Shown here: positions 32,114 to 40,941 of the stretch, in pieces
How positions within the stretch are numbered: the stretch's first letter is position 1
Layout of the letters: every line of letters starts with the position of its first letter
Assembly (NCBI GenBank): GCA_019247075.1
Contig: JAFAPR010000158.1
Coordinates: 1 to 64,000, forward strand
DNA from: Solirubrobacterales bacterium
Lineage (GTDB): Bacteria; Actinomycetota; Thermoleophilia; Solirubrobacterales; Solirubrobacteraceae
DNA: 64,000 bases
Direction of reading: 5' to 3'
Program-made: the position numbers and the translations under genes
Notes under the pieces: model-generated
The model's database searches: none
Seen by the model: the letters and a program-made list of their open reading frames with translations, nothing else
Told to the model about the DNA's origin: nothing

Positions 32114-33096
32114 CGAGCGTTTCGCCCTCCGCGCCGGTGAAGCGCCTGGCCCCGGCGCTGGCCGAGGGGATCGCGACCTGCATGCGGACCGACCCGCGCG
32201 TGGTCGTGTGGGGCGAGGATGTCCGCATCGGCGTGATGGGACCGACCCGCGGCCTGGTGGACGAGTTCGGTTCAGAGCGGGTGCTGGACTGCCCGATCTC
32301 GGAGGCCGCGTTCGTCGGGGCGGCAATCGGTGCGGCTGCCGGCGGGCTGCGCCCCGTGGTCGACATCATGTTCTCGAGCTTCGCGTACGTCGCCTTCGAC
32401 CAGTTCGCCAACCAAGCGGGGCGGCTTCGCTACATGACCGGAGGCCAGGTTGCGATTCCGCTCGTGATCATCGGCTCGGCGGGGGCGGCGGGAGCGAACG
32501 CGGCCCAGCATTCGGAGGTCCCCAGCGCGCTCTTCCTTGCGGCCGGCGGCCTTCGGGTCGTGTTCCCGTCGACGCCCCACCAGGCCTTCTGGCTGACGCG
32601 GGCCGCGATCGAGAGCGATGATCCGGTGATCGTGCTGCACCACCCGGCGCTTGCGGCGACGCGCGGGTCCCTCGAAGCCGAGCCCTTGTCGCTGGGAGAT
32701 GCGGTCGTGGAGCCGGTCGGGCGGGATGTCTCGGTGCTCGCCACGGGACTAATGGCTCACCGCGCGCGTGCGGTGGCCAAAAGGCTTGCCGGAGAGGGGA
32801 TGTTCGTCGAGGTGGTCGACGTGTGCACGCTGAACCCGATGCCGTGGAACGCGATCATCGCCTCGGTCACAAAGACCGGCCGCGCCGTCGTTGTCGACGA
32901 GGGCCGGCTGACCTGCTCGGTCGCCTCCGAGCTCGCGGCAGGAATCGGCGAGCGCGCCCACGACGCGCTCCGAGCACCGGTCCGGCGGCTGGCCGTGCCG
33001 GATGTCCCGATCCCGTTCGCGCCAAATCTCGAGGCTGCAGTCGTCCCCAGCGAAGAGGCGATCGCAGCCATGGTTTGTGAGGTCGCGCGTGCCTGA
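32110..33096 (+). CDS. TPP-dependent dehydrogenase E1 beta subunit
   Basis: VVWGEDVRIGVMGPTRGLVDEFGSERVLDCPISEAAFVGAAIGAAAGGLRPVVDIMFSSFAYVAFDQ; ATGLMAHRA. Confidence 0.9.
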   Translation: MTSVSPSAPVKRLAPALAEGIATCMRTDPRVVVWGEDVRIGVMGPTRGLVDEFGSERVLDCPISEAAFVGAAIGAAAGGLRPVVDIMFSSFAYVAFDQFANQAGRLRYMTGGQVAIPLVIIGSAGAAGANAAQHSEVPSALFLAAGGLRVVFPSTPHQAFWLTRAAIESDDPVIVLHHPALAATRGSLEAEPLSLGDAVVEPVGRDVSVLATGLMAHRARAVAKRLAGEGMFVEVVDVCTLNPMPWNAIIASVTKTGRAVVVDEGRLTCSVASELAAGIGERAHDALRAPVRRLAVPDVPIPFAPNLEAAVVPSEEAIAAMVCEVARA

Positions 33097-33328
33097 GCAT
33101 GTCCCGATCGTGGTCCCGAAGGCCGGCATGAACATGGTCGAGGCGACGGTCATCGCTTGGCGCAAGTCGCCGGGCGAGCGCGTGGAGGCTGGAGAGCCGG
33201 TCGTCGATCTGGAGACCGACAAGGTGCAGCTCCAGGTCCAGGCGCCCGTCGCGGGGGTGCTCCGGGAGGTCTTGGCTGCCGTCGACGAAGACGTCGCGGT
33301 GGGCGCGACGCTGGGGGTGATCGAGTGA
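33089..33328 (+). CDS. stand-alone lipoyl/biotinyl-attachment domain protein (79 aa)
   Basis: VPIVVPKAGMNMVEATVIAWRKSPGERVEAGEPVVDLETDKVQLQVQAPVAGVLREVLAAVDEDVAVGATLGVIE; no E2 catalytic domain follows. Confidence 0.85.
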   Translation: MPEHVPIVVPKAGMNMVEATVIAWRKSPGERVEAGEPVVDLETDKVQLQVQAPVAGVLREVLAAVDEDVAVGATLGVIE

Positions 33329-34116
33329 TCGGTGTGACCGGCACGCTCGAGGGCAGGCGCGCGATCGTCACGGGTGGCGCGCGAGGGATCGGCGCGGCCG
33401 CGGCACGTCGCTTCTGCGAGGCTGGCGCACAGGTCGTGCTCGCCGATCGCGACCAAGACGGGGTCTCGGCGGCCGCAGCGGCGCTCCGGGCGGCCGGTTT
33501 CCAAGCGCATGCGCGTGCGGCCGACGTCACCGACGAGGCGGCGCTCGGGCGCGTGATCGACGAGGCGGCCGAGCTTCTGGGCGGGCTCGACCTGGTGCTC
33601 GCCAACGCCGGGGTTCTGACCGTAAACCCCCTCGCGGATCTCTCGCTGGCCGAGTTCGAGCACACCATGCGCGTCAACGTGTTTGGCACGTTTCTGACTT
33701 TCAAGCATGCGCTCGGGCACCTCAAGGCCGCGGGTGGTGGCGCGCTCCTCTGCACCACCTCCCAGGCGGGGGTGCGCGGGTATCGGGAGATGAGCGCGTA
33801 TTGCGCCTCGAAATTTGCCGTCGTCGGCCTGGTCGAGTCGCTCGCGCTGGAGCTTGCGAGCGACGGGATCCGGGTGTGCGCGGTCGCCCCGGGGATCACG
33901 CAGACGGAGATGTACCGGGAGCTCGTGCGAGAGCGGGCGCGGCTCTGGCGCCTCGATTCAGAGGCGGCGCAGGCTCGGCTTCAGGAGACGATCCCCCTGG
34001 GCCGCCCCGCGACGCCGGAGGAGGTGGCCGATGCATTCGTCTATCTCGCCTCTCCGGCGGCCGCGTACGTCTCCGGCATCGCCCTCGTGATCGACGGAGG
34101 CGAGCTGTCCGGATGA
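33325..34116 (+). CDS. short-chain dehydrogenase/reductase
   Basis: VTGGARGIGAAAARRF; LANAGVL; YCASKFAVVG. Confidence 0.9.
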   Translation: MIGVTGTLEGRRAIVTGGARGIGAAAARRFCEAGAQVVLADRDQDGVSAAAAALRAAGFQAHARAADVTDEAALGRVIDEAAELLGGLDLVLANAGVLTVNPLADLSLAEFEHTMRVNVFGTFLTFKHALGHLKAAGGGALLCTTSQAGVRGYREMSAYCASKFAVVGLVESLALELASDGIRVCAVAPGITQTEMYRELVRERARLWRLDSEAAQARLQETIPLGRPATPEEVADAFVYLASPAAAYVSGIALVIDGGELSG

Positions 34117-34901
34117 GCCGCCTGCTCGAGCACAAGGTCGCGCTCATCACCGGCGCCGCGTCGGGCATTGGCCGGGAGACGTCAGTGTTATTCGGCGAGG
34201 AGGGCGCAAAGCTCGCGCTCGCCGACGTAGACGACAAGGGATGCGAGGAGACCGCCCGGCTGGTCTGCGAGCGCGGTGGTGAAGCGCTAGCAGTCCACTG
34301 CGACGTGAGCGATCCGAGGGCTGTCGAGACGCTGATCTCCGCCGCCGTGGAGCGCTTCGGCTGCCTCGACTGCGCCTTTAACAATGCCGGTGTCGGCGGG
34401 GCGAGCGAGCCAGTCGCCGACTACGACCTCGAGGCGTGGGATCACGTCTTGGCCGTGAACCTGACCGGGGTTTTCCTGTCCATGCAGGCAGAGCTGCGGC
34501 AGATGGTCAGCCAGGGCGCGGGAGCGATAGTCAACGCCGCCTCGGTCGTTGGCGTCATCGCCTACCCGTACCTGGCTGCCTACAACGCCGCCAAGCACGG
34601 TGTCATCGGCCTGACCCGGACCGCCGCGATCGAGTACGCGGGTCATGGAGTTCGGGTCAACGCGGTTTGCCCCGGTTGGATTGAGACGCCGATGGTGATG
34701 GAGGGGGGACGAGCACCGGCGTCGATTCCCGAGGTCTATGCGGCTATTGCCGGCCTGGCGCCGATGAAGCGACTGGGGATGCCGATCGAGGTGGCGAGAG
34801 CCGTCGCATGGCTGTGTTCGGACGCCGCTAGCTTCGTCACGGGTCACCCCCTGGTCGTCGATGGCGGCGTGGCAGCCGGGCGTGAGCGCGCCGAGGAGTG
34901 A
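34113..34901 (+). CDS. short-chain dehydrogenase/reductase
   Basis: ITGAASGIGRET; NNAGVGG; YNAAKHGVIGLTR. Confidence 0.9.
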   Translation: MSRLLEHKVALITGAASGIGRETSVLFGEEGAKLALADVDDKGCEETARLVCERGGEALAVHCDVSDPRAVETLISAAVERFGCLDCAFNNAGVGGASEPVADYDLEAWDHVLAVNLTGVFLSMQAELRQMVSQGAGAIVNAASVVGVIAYPYLAAYNAAKHGVIGLTRTAAIEYAGHGVRVNAVCPGWIETPMVMEGGRAPASIPEVYAAIAGLAPMKRLGMPIEVARAVAWLCSDAASFVTGHPLVVDGGVAAGRERAEE

Positions 34902-34903
34902 CG

Positions 34904-36319
34904 CTAGCCGTAAGCGGGGGGATGGCGATCGGCCCAGGGCAGCGCCCGCTCGAGTTGAAAGGCTACCCGGATCAGCACCGCTTCCTCCGGCGCGAGCATC
35001 TGCACGCCAACGGGTAGCCCGTCCACCTCCCCGAGCGGGAGGCTGATCGCCGCCCAACCTGTCACGTTCGGCACTGCGGTGACGCCCGTCGCCGCGAACT
35101 CGACGTCGAAGAACGCGTCGACGCTCCCGCGCGAGGCTGACAGCTCCCCCGGTGCCGGCGGCAGCACGTTGAGCGTCTGGCAGAGCAGCACGTCGGCCGA
35201 TTCGAACGCGCGCGCGGCGAGGCGTGCCTGAGCGTGCAGGTCGCTGATCGCAGTTAGGTGATCGACGGCGCTGAGCCCGAGCCCCTCCTTCAGCATGTCC
35301 CAGGTGACCGGGTCGAGCTCGTCGGGCTCGGGCGGGCGTCCGCGTTCCTCTACCAGCCAGTTGTAGGTCCCCGCGTTGTCGACCGCGTGCACGACCGAGA
35401 TCGCGCGGCGCATCACCTCCGGATCGAACGAGAGGAGTCCCGGCTCGATCACGTGCCCCAGCTCCTCGAGCGTCCTGGCCACCTGGTCGACGACGGCCAC
35501 GATCCGCGGGTCGGGCGTGCCGGGAAATGGCGGGCGCTTCAGGCGCATCACTCGCAGCCGACCTGGATCGGCGCCGACTTCCTCCACGAAGCGCCGCGAC
35601 GGCGGCGGCGCCGAATAGGGATCCCCGGGGGCGCTTCCCGCGATCACGTCGAGTAGCAGAGCGCTGTCCCGGACGGTTCTGGTCAGGGCGTGCTTGATCG
35701 CCAGACCGTCGAGCCCCTGGCCGGCCAGCGGAGCAAAGGAGCTGCGTGCGCGGCGGGGCTTGAGGCCCACCAGGCCGCAGCAGGAGGAGGGCATCCGGAT
35801 CGACCCGGTTCCGTCGCTGCCCGAAGCCGCGCCGATGAGGCCGGCGGCGACCGCGGCGGCGGACCCACCGCTCGACCCGCCGGGCGAGAGCTCCGGATCC
35901 CACGGGTTGAGCGCGCGGCCGAAGAGCGCGGGCTCGGTGGCGCAGTGGTTGCCGAACTCGGCCGTGCTCGTACGCCCGCAGATGATCAGGCCGGCCGCGA
36001 GGTAGCGCTGCACCGTCCACGCTGTCACCGAAGCCACGTGGTCGCGCAGCGCGCGCGAGCCGAGGTACTCGGGAATCCCGGCCTGAGGCTCGCCCAGATC
36101 CTTGAGAAGGAACGGCACTCCGGCGAGCGGGCGATCCGGATCGGGCGCCGCCGCCGCGACCCGTGCCGCTTCGAACTGCTCGTTCACGAGCACGTTGAGC
36201 TCACGGGTGCCCTCCAGCGCAGCGATCGCGGCGTCGACGAGCTCGAGCGCGGACACCTCGCCGCTACGTACAAGCGCCGCCTGTTCGGTGACGTCCTTCC
36301 ACATCAGCTCGGCCGACAC
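34904..36319 (-). CDS. amidase signature family protein
   Basis: GVPFLLKDLGEPQAG; LSPGGSSGGSAAAVAAGLI; GSDGTGSIRMPSSCCGLVGLKPRR. Confidence 0.9.
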   Translation of the reverse strand: MSAELMWKDVTEQAALVRSGEVSALELVDAAIAALEGTRELNVLVNEQFEAARVAAAAPDPDRPLAGVPFLLKDLGEPQAGIPEYLGSRALRDHVASVTAWTVQRYLAAGLIICGRTSTAEFGNHCATEPALFGRALNPWDPELSPGGSSGGSAAAVAAGLIGAASGSDGTGSIRMPSSCCGLVGLKPRRARSSFAPLAGQGLDGLAIKHALTRTVRDSALLLDVIAGSAPGDPYSAPPPSRRFVEEVGADPGRLRVMRLKRPPFPGTPDPRIVAVVDQVARTLEELGHVIEPGLLSFDPEVMRRAISVVHAVDNAGTYNWLVEERGRPPEPDELDPVTWDMLKEGLGLSAVDHLTAISDLHAQARLAARAFESADVLLCQTLNVLPPAPGELSASRGSVDAFFDVEFAATGVTAVPNVTGWAAISLPLGEVDGLPVGVQMLAPEEAVLIRVAFQLERALPWADRHPPAYG

Positions 36320-36353
36320 CGCGATCAGGGCTCCCCGTCCATGAGTGGGCTGT

Positions 36354-37595
36354 TCAGGGCGAGTTCGCGGCCAGGATCGAGGCCGCAGATCCCCAGTCGA
36401 TGTCCGCGACGCCGAGCTCCAAGCCGTCCAGGCAAGTAGCGGCCTTTTGCGCCAAGACCTCGTCCGAGGGCGGGCGGCCGGGTGCACCTTCCGGTAGTCG
36501 GAGCGACGTCGCCAGCGCGCGACCGTCGGTCAGCCGGATGGCGATCTCGCATTCGCCCTCGAGCAGGCCCTCGCCAGTTGCACCGGGGGCGAACCGCACC
36601 AGCCGTAGGAGCTGTTGCGCCACCGGGCGGGTCACCGCCGCATCGCTGAAGGACCACTGGCCCGGGAAGCCGTCCAGCACTGCGGCGGCGACCCCATACT
36701 CGAGGCTGAACTTCCCCTGCGCTCCAGTCAGCGGCCGGTGGTGGATCAGCGGCTTGACGGTGCTCTGCGCCCCTCGCACCTCGATTGCGGCGATTTCATC
36801 GGCGGCAAGGTGATCAGCAATTTCCCTGACCGCGAGGATCGGCCTCTGCAGGGCGTAGCAGCACGGGAAGATCTTTACGGCCAGTCCGCCCGGGATAGAT
36901 CCGGCCTCGTCTTGCACGCGATCACTCGTGGCCTGCACCAACCGAAGCCACGCATCGAAGGCCGTCAGATCGGGCCGGGCCCCGCGGGAGGCCAGCTCCG
37001 CAGCTTGGGCGCCGGCGTGGGCCGCCATCCCCACCTGCAACGGCTTTGAGTCGCTGCCGAACGCCCGCTGGACGCCGGCAGCAGCCGACGCCGAAAGGGC
37101 GATCGCGGCTGCGGTCTCCTCGTCCGTCAGTTTCAGCGATACGGCAGCCGCGACTGCGGCACCGAATACTCCCGCCGTCGCGGTGGTGTGCCACCCCGCG
37201 TCGTAGTGGCGCCATCCCAGCAACATGCCGATGCGCGCCATCGCACCCGCGCCCGCCAGGTATGCGCGGCTGCCACCGCCGTATGCCAGCGCGGTTGGCA
37301 TGCAGACCGCGCTGATGTGCGAAGTCGAGGGCAGGTGTAGGTCGTCGTAATCGAGCGCGTGGGCCATCGCCGCCCACTGGCCGGGCACGCCGAGCGCGCT
37401 TGCCATGCCGGCGACAGGGTGCGCCTGGGCTGCCAGAGCGACGCAGACCGTGTCGATGAGCGCGCGACGCGCGACATCCTCGTCGGGCGCCGGCGGCTCC
37501 CAGTTGGCTGCCCAGGCGGCGAGCTTCAGTGCAAGCGGGAGCTCGGCACGGGGGCCGCGTTCCTCGGTCTCGGCCTGTGCGCGGATGAAGGACAT
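36354..37595 (-). CDS. MmgE/PrpD family protein
   Basis: RALIDTVCVALA; AAMAHALDYDDLHLPSTSHISAVCMPTALA; AAHAGAQAAELASRG. Confidence 0.85.
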   Translation of the reverse strand: MSFIRAQAETEERGPRAELPLALKLAAWAANWEPPAPDEDVARRALIDTVCVALAAQAHPVAGMASALGVPGQWAAMAHALDYDDLHLPSTSHISAVCMPTALAYGGGSRAYLAGAGAMARIGMLLGWRHYDAGWHTTATAGVFGAAVAAAVSLKLTDEETAAAIALSASAAAGVQRAFGSDSKPLQVGMAAHAGAQAAELASRGARPDLTAFDAWLRLVQATSDRVQDEAGSIPGGLAVKIFPCCYALQRPILAVREIADHLAADEIAAIEVRGAQSTVKPLIHHRPLTGAQGKFSLEYGVAAAVLDGFPGQWSFSDAAVTRPVAQQLLRLVRFAPGATGEGLLEGECEIAIRLTDGRALATSLRLPEGAPGRPPSDEVLAQKAATCLDGLELGVADIDWGSAASILAANSP

Positions 37596-37598
37596 CTA

Positions 37599-38552
37599 CT
37601 AGGGCGTCAGCACGATCCGACCCCGGGCGCGGCCGGAGCGGATCAGATCGTGCGCTTCCTGCGCCCGCTCGAGCGGCATAGGGTCGATCGTGTACTCGAG
37701 CCCCTCACGCTGGGCGAACTCGATCAGCTCGCCGAGCTCATCCCTGGAGCCCCAGATGCTTGACATGAACTGCGCCTCGTGCGGAACGGCGCCGAGCCCG
37801 AAAGGGATCCGCCCCCCGAAGAGGCCGACGACGATCGCGATCCCCTGGCGGTCGACGAGCCTGGCCGCGTGGGCGAGCGAATCATCCGAGCCAACGAAGT
37901 CGAGCACGGCTGCGTAGGGCCCCTCGAGCTCCTCCGGTGGCGCTGCCTCCTCGGCGCCGAGCTCCAGCGCCCGCTCCCGCTTCTGCGCTGAGGGGTCGCC
38001 CACGTGGACTGTCGCGTCGGTCAGAAGTCGCAGGAACTGGATCCCGAACTGGCCGAGCCCGCCCGCGCCGAGCACGAGCGCGTGAGATCCCGAGCGCAGC
38101 CAACCGCGCGCGTGTTTGACCGAGCGGTAAGGCGTCAGCCCTCCGCACCCCAGCGGCGCGGCCTGCAACGGGTCAAGCTCGCCGATCGGGTACAGGTACC
38201 GGCGGGCAGGAACCCGCACGTACTCGGCATAGCCGCCGTCCTGGAACAGGCCCGCCTCGCGCGCGTCGGGGCAGATCATCTCCTCGGTGGCGCGACAGAA
38301 GCGGCACTCCCCGCACCCCCAGGGGGCGTACACGAGCACGCGTCCGAGCTGTTCGTCTTCGGCCACGATCTCGTGGCCCAGCACGAGCGGAAGCTCCGTG
38401 CCGAAGAAGTTCTCGGCCACATGAAGGTCCGAGTGGCAGACGCCACACGCGAGCACGCGCAACACGCTCTCGTCACCGTCTCGTGGGGTCGGGGCGTCCC
38501 GCTCCTCGAGTTCGAGCGGCGCGTCGAAGGCGCGTAGGACGACTGCCCTCAT
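37599..38552 (-). CDS. zinc-dependent alcohol dehydrogenase
   Basis: CGVCHSDLHVAE; LGHEIVAEDEQ; CGECRFCRATEEMIC; VLGAGGLGQFGIQFLR. Confidence 0.9.
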   Translation of the reverse strand: MRAVVLRAFDAPLELEERDAPTPRDGDESVLRVLACGVCHSDLHVAENFFGTELPLVLGHEIVAEDEQLGRVLVYAPWGCGECRFCRATEEMICPDAREAGLFQDGGYAEYVRVPARRYLYPIGELDPLQAAPLGCGGLTPYRSVKHARGWLRSGSHALVLGAGGLGQFGIQFLRLLTDATVHVGDPSAQKRERALELGAEEAAPPEELEGPYAAVLDFVGSDDSLAHAARLVDRQGIAIVVGLFGGRIPFGLGAVPHEAQFMSSIWGSRDELGELIEFAQREGLEYTIDPMPLERAQEAHDLIRSGRARGRIVLTP

Positions 38553-38642
38553 GTGATACCTCCTCGGGCCTGGGCGCGTCGCGAAAGCGCCCTCAAGGTG
38601 GTTACGATAGCCCTCCTCTTCTCGAGGCGGAACAAGCGCAGC

Positions 38643-39989
38643 ATGCACGTCACCGAAGCCACAGTCAACCTCGACGCCGCACGCGAGTTGCTCGAGCGAC
38701 ACAACGTGCACACGGTCGAATGCATGTTTGCGGACACGTGGGGGATTCCCCGGGGAAAGCGCCTTTCAACGCGGCACTTTCTCGCGACTGCCGAGGGGCC
38801 CGGCTTCGCGATGGCAAATGTCGCGTTCACCTGGGACATGCACGGCGTAATCTTCCCCACCCCCTTCGTGCATGACGAGACCGGATACCCGGACATGCAC
38901 GTCGTCCCGGACCTATCTACCCTGCGCCTTGCCGGCTGGAAAGACCTGACCGCGTTCTGCTTCTGCGACACGATCGATCCTCCCACGGGCGAGTCGATTC
39001 CGCTGGATGGGCGCGCCATCCTGCGCCGTGCTGCCGAACGGGTCCGCAACCTCGGCTACGAGCCGGTCGCCGCGACCGAGCTCGAGTTCCACTTGTGCCT
39101 ACCGGACTGGGAACCGCTTTACACGGGTACCCACTGCTACTCGATGCAGAAGGGCGCCGAGGTCGAGCCGGTGGTCACGGAGATCAAGCGGACGCTGGAG
39201 GCATCCGGAGTCATGGTCGAGGCCTGGAACGTCGAGTACGGGCCCGCCCAGGTCGAGGTCAACGTCGGGCACGGGTCGCCGATCGAGGTCGCCGACGCGA
39301 CGATCCTGCTCAAGTACGTCGTCAAGCAGGTGGCGCAGGCGCATGGACTGCGCGCCACCTTCATGCCCAAGCCGTACATCACCGAGGCAGGGAACGGACT
39401 CCACATCCACCAGAGCCTCCTCGGCGCCGACGGCCACAATGCCTTCATCGAGGAAGACGACGACCCCCCGCTGCGCTCGAAGGTGATGCGCCGATACCTC
39501 TCGGGGCTGGTCAGGCATCAGCTCGAGCTCCAGCCCGTCAACTGCCCCACGATCAACGCGTACAAGCGCGTCGAGGACTACTCGTTCGCGCCGACGCAGG
39601 TCGGCTGGGGGCTGGACAATCGCCTCGTCGCCGTGCGCTCGCATGTCGGAGCAGGCGCGTCCACGAGGCTCGAGTGCCGCTGGGGATCCGCGGAGGCCAA
39701 CCCATACCTCGTCGTCGCCGGCTGTCTCGCAGCGGGGGCCGACGGGCTCGAGAACGACATCGAGCTCGCGCCGATGCTGACCGGCGACCCCCACGTCGAC
39801 GCGTCGCTCACGCGGCTGCCCACGAACCTCGCCGATGCCCTGCCTGCCTTCGAGCAGAGCCGGTTCGCCCGGGAGCTATATGGCGAGGTGTTCGTCGACG
39901 TCTTCCTCGTGATGCTGCGACACGAGCTCGAGCTGTTCGAGCGACACGTCACCGACTGGGAGCGCGAGCGCTATCGCGAGGTCATGTAG
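38643..39989 (+). CDS. glutamine synthetase-like gamma-glutamyl ligase (GS3)
   Basis: ECMFADTWGIPRGKRLS; AATELEFHLCL; AGNGLHIHQSL; NCPTINAYKRVEDYSFAPTQVGWGLDNRLVAVR. Confidence 0.88.
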   Translation: MHVTEATVNLDAARELLERHNVHTVECMFADTWGIPRGKRLSTRHFLATAEGPGFAMANVAFTWDMHGVIFPTPFVHDETGYPDMHVVPDLSTLRLAGWKDLTAFCFCDTIDPPTGESIPLDGRAILRRAAERVRNLGYEPVAATELEFHLCLPDWEPLYTGTHCYSMQKGAEVEPVVTEIKRTLEASGVMVEAWNVEYGPAQVEVNVGHGSPIEVADATILLKYVVKQVAQAHGLRATFMPKPYITEAGNGLHIHQSLLGADGHNAFIEEDDDPPLRSKVMRRYLSGLVRHQLELQPVNCPTINAYKRVEDYSFAPTQVGWGLDNRLVAVRSHVGAGASTRLECRWGSAEANPYLVVAGCLAAGADGLENDIELAPMLTGDPHVDASLTRLPTNLADALPAFEQSRFARELYGEVFVDVFLVMLRHELELFERHVTDWERERYREVM

Positions 39990-40926
39990 GGAGCAGGTCC
40001 GCAACGATCTGCTCGATCTGGGTCGTCGCCGCTTCGGTCATGCCCCAGGCGTAGTGGCCCCAGACGCTCTGCACCACCCGCAGCGAGCTGCCCGCGATGA
40101 GCTCCTGCTCGGCCCGGCAGTCCGCAACCGGGAACACGTTGTCATGCGAGAACGCCGTGATGGCCACCCGGGCGGTGATGCGGTCAAGCGCGGCGGCAAG
40201 GTCGCCGTCGGTGTGGCGAGCGACGTCGGCCCTTCGCCATTTCGCAAGCTGCGCCAGTAGGTCGGCCGGGTCGCGTCCGGCGAAGTCCTCCTCGAATAGC
40301 CGCGTGACCAGGTCGGCGACGGACTGGTAGCCGGCGTCGCGCCAGGCCTCCCGCCGGAAGAGCTCCGCGGACAGTGCAGTGGCAGCCCAGAAGTGGGCGT
40401 GCTGCTTGGTGCCTCCAGCCGCGAGCGCTTCCGCGGCCGCGGCGACGAGCAGGTCGTTCGCGGGCGTGGTCCGGGCGAGCCCGGCGAACACCGCGACCCG
40501 CCGGACCCTTTCCGGAAAGCGGACCGCCCACTCGTAGGCCTGTTGGGCCCCCATCGAGAATCCGAGCACCAGCGCGAGTCGCTCGATGCCGAGGCGCTCG
40601 GCGACGAGCCGGTGCTGTGCCGTGACGTCGTCGCCGATCGTGAGCTCGGGGAACCGGCCCGCCGTGGTGCTCGGAGAGGAGGACTCCCCGTTACCGAGCT
40701 GCCCTGGGCAGATGATGAACCACCGGGTCGGATCCAAGGCCCGGCCGCCGGCGATCCAATGATCGAGTGAGGCCGGCGTCCCGGAGTACATGTGCGCGAA
40801 GAGGATCGCGTTGTCGCGCCTGGGGGCCAGCGTTCCGTGTGTGCGGTAGGCGAGCCGCGCCGCGGGAATCACCCCGCCGAGCTCGAGCTCGAGATCGCCG
40901 AGCTCGAGAATGCCGTCCGCCCCCAC
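39982..40926 (-). CDS. homoserine O-acetyltransferase-like alpha/beta hydrolase
   Basis: AYRTHGTLAPRRDNAILFAHMYSGTP; GFSMGAQQAYEWAVRFPERVRRVAVFAG. Confidence 0.8.
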   Translation of the reverse strand: MGADGILELGDLELELGGVIPAARLAYRTHGTLAPRRDNAILFAHMYSGTPASLDHWIAGGRALDPTRWFIICPGQLGNGESSSPSTTAGRFPELTIGDDVTAQHRLVAERLGIERLALVLGFSMGAQQAYEWAVRFPERVRRVAVFAGLARTTPANDLLVAAAAEALAAGGTKQHAHFWAATALSAELFRREAWRDAGYQSVADLVTRLFEEDFAGRDPADLLAQLAKWRRADVARHTDGDLAAALDRITARVAITAFSHDNVFPVADCRAEQELIAGSSLRVVQSVWGHYAWGMTEAATTQIEQIVADLLPT

Positions 40927-40941
40927 CTCGCTAGAAGCCGC

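Noticed and set aside
30170-32326. 718-aa minus-strand ORF (and other long antisense ORFs such as 1929-3086, 27555-28664, 32749-33720, 53264-54022, 58493-59590)
   Set aside because: Arg/Pro/Gly/Ala-rich translations antisense to clearly recognisable genes; typical spurious ORFs in GC-rich DNA
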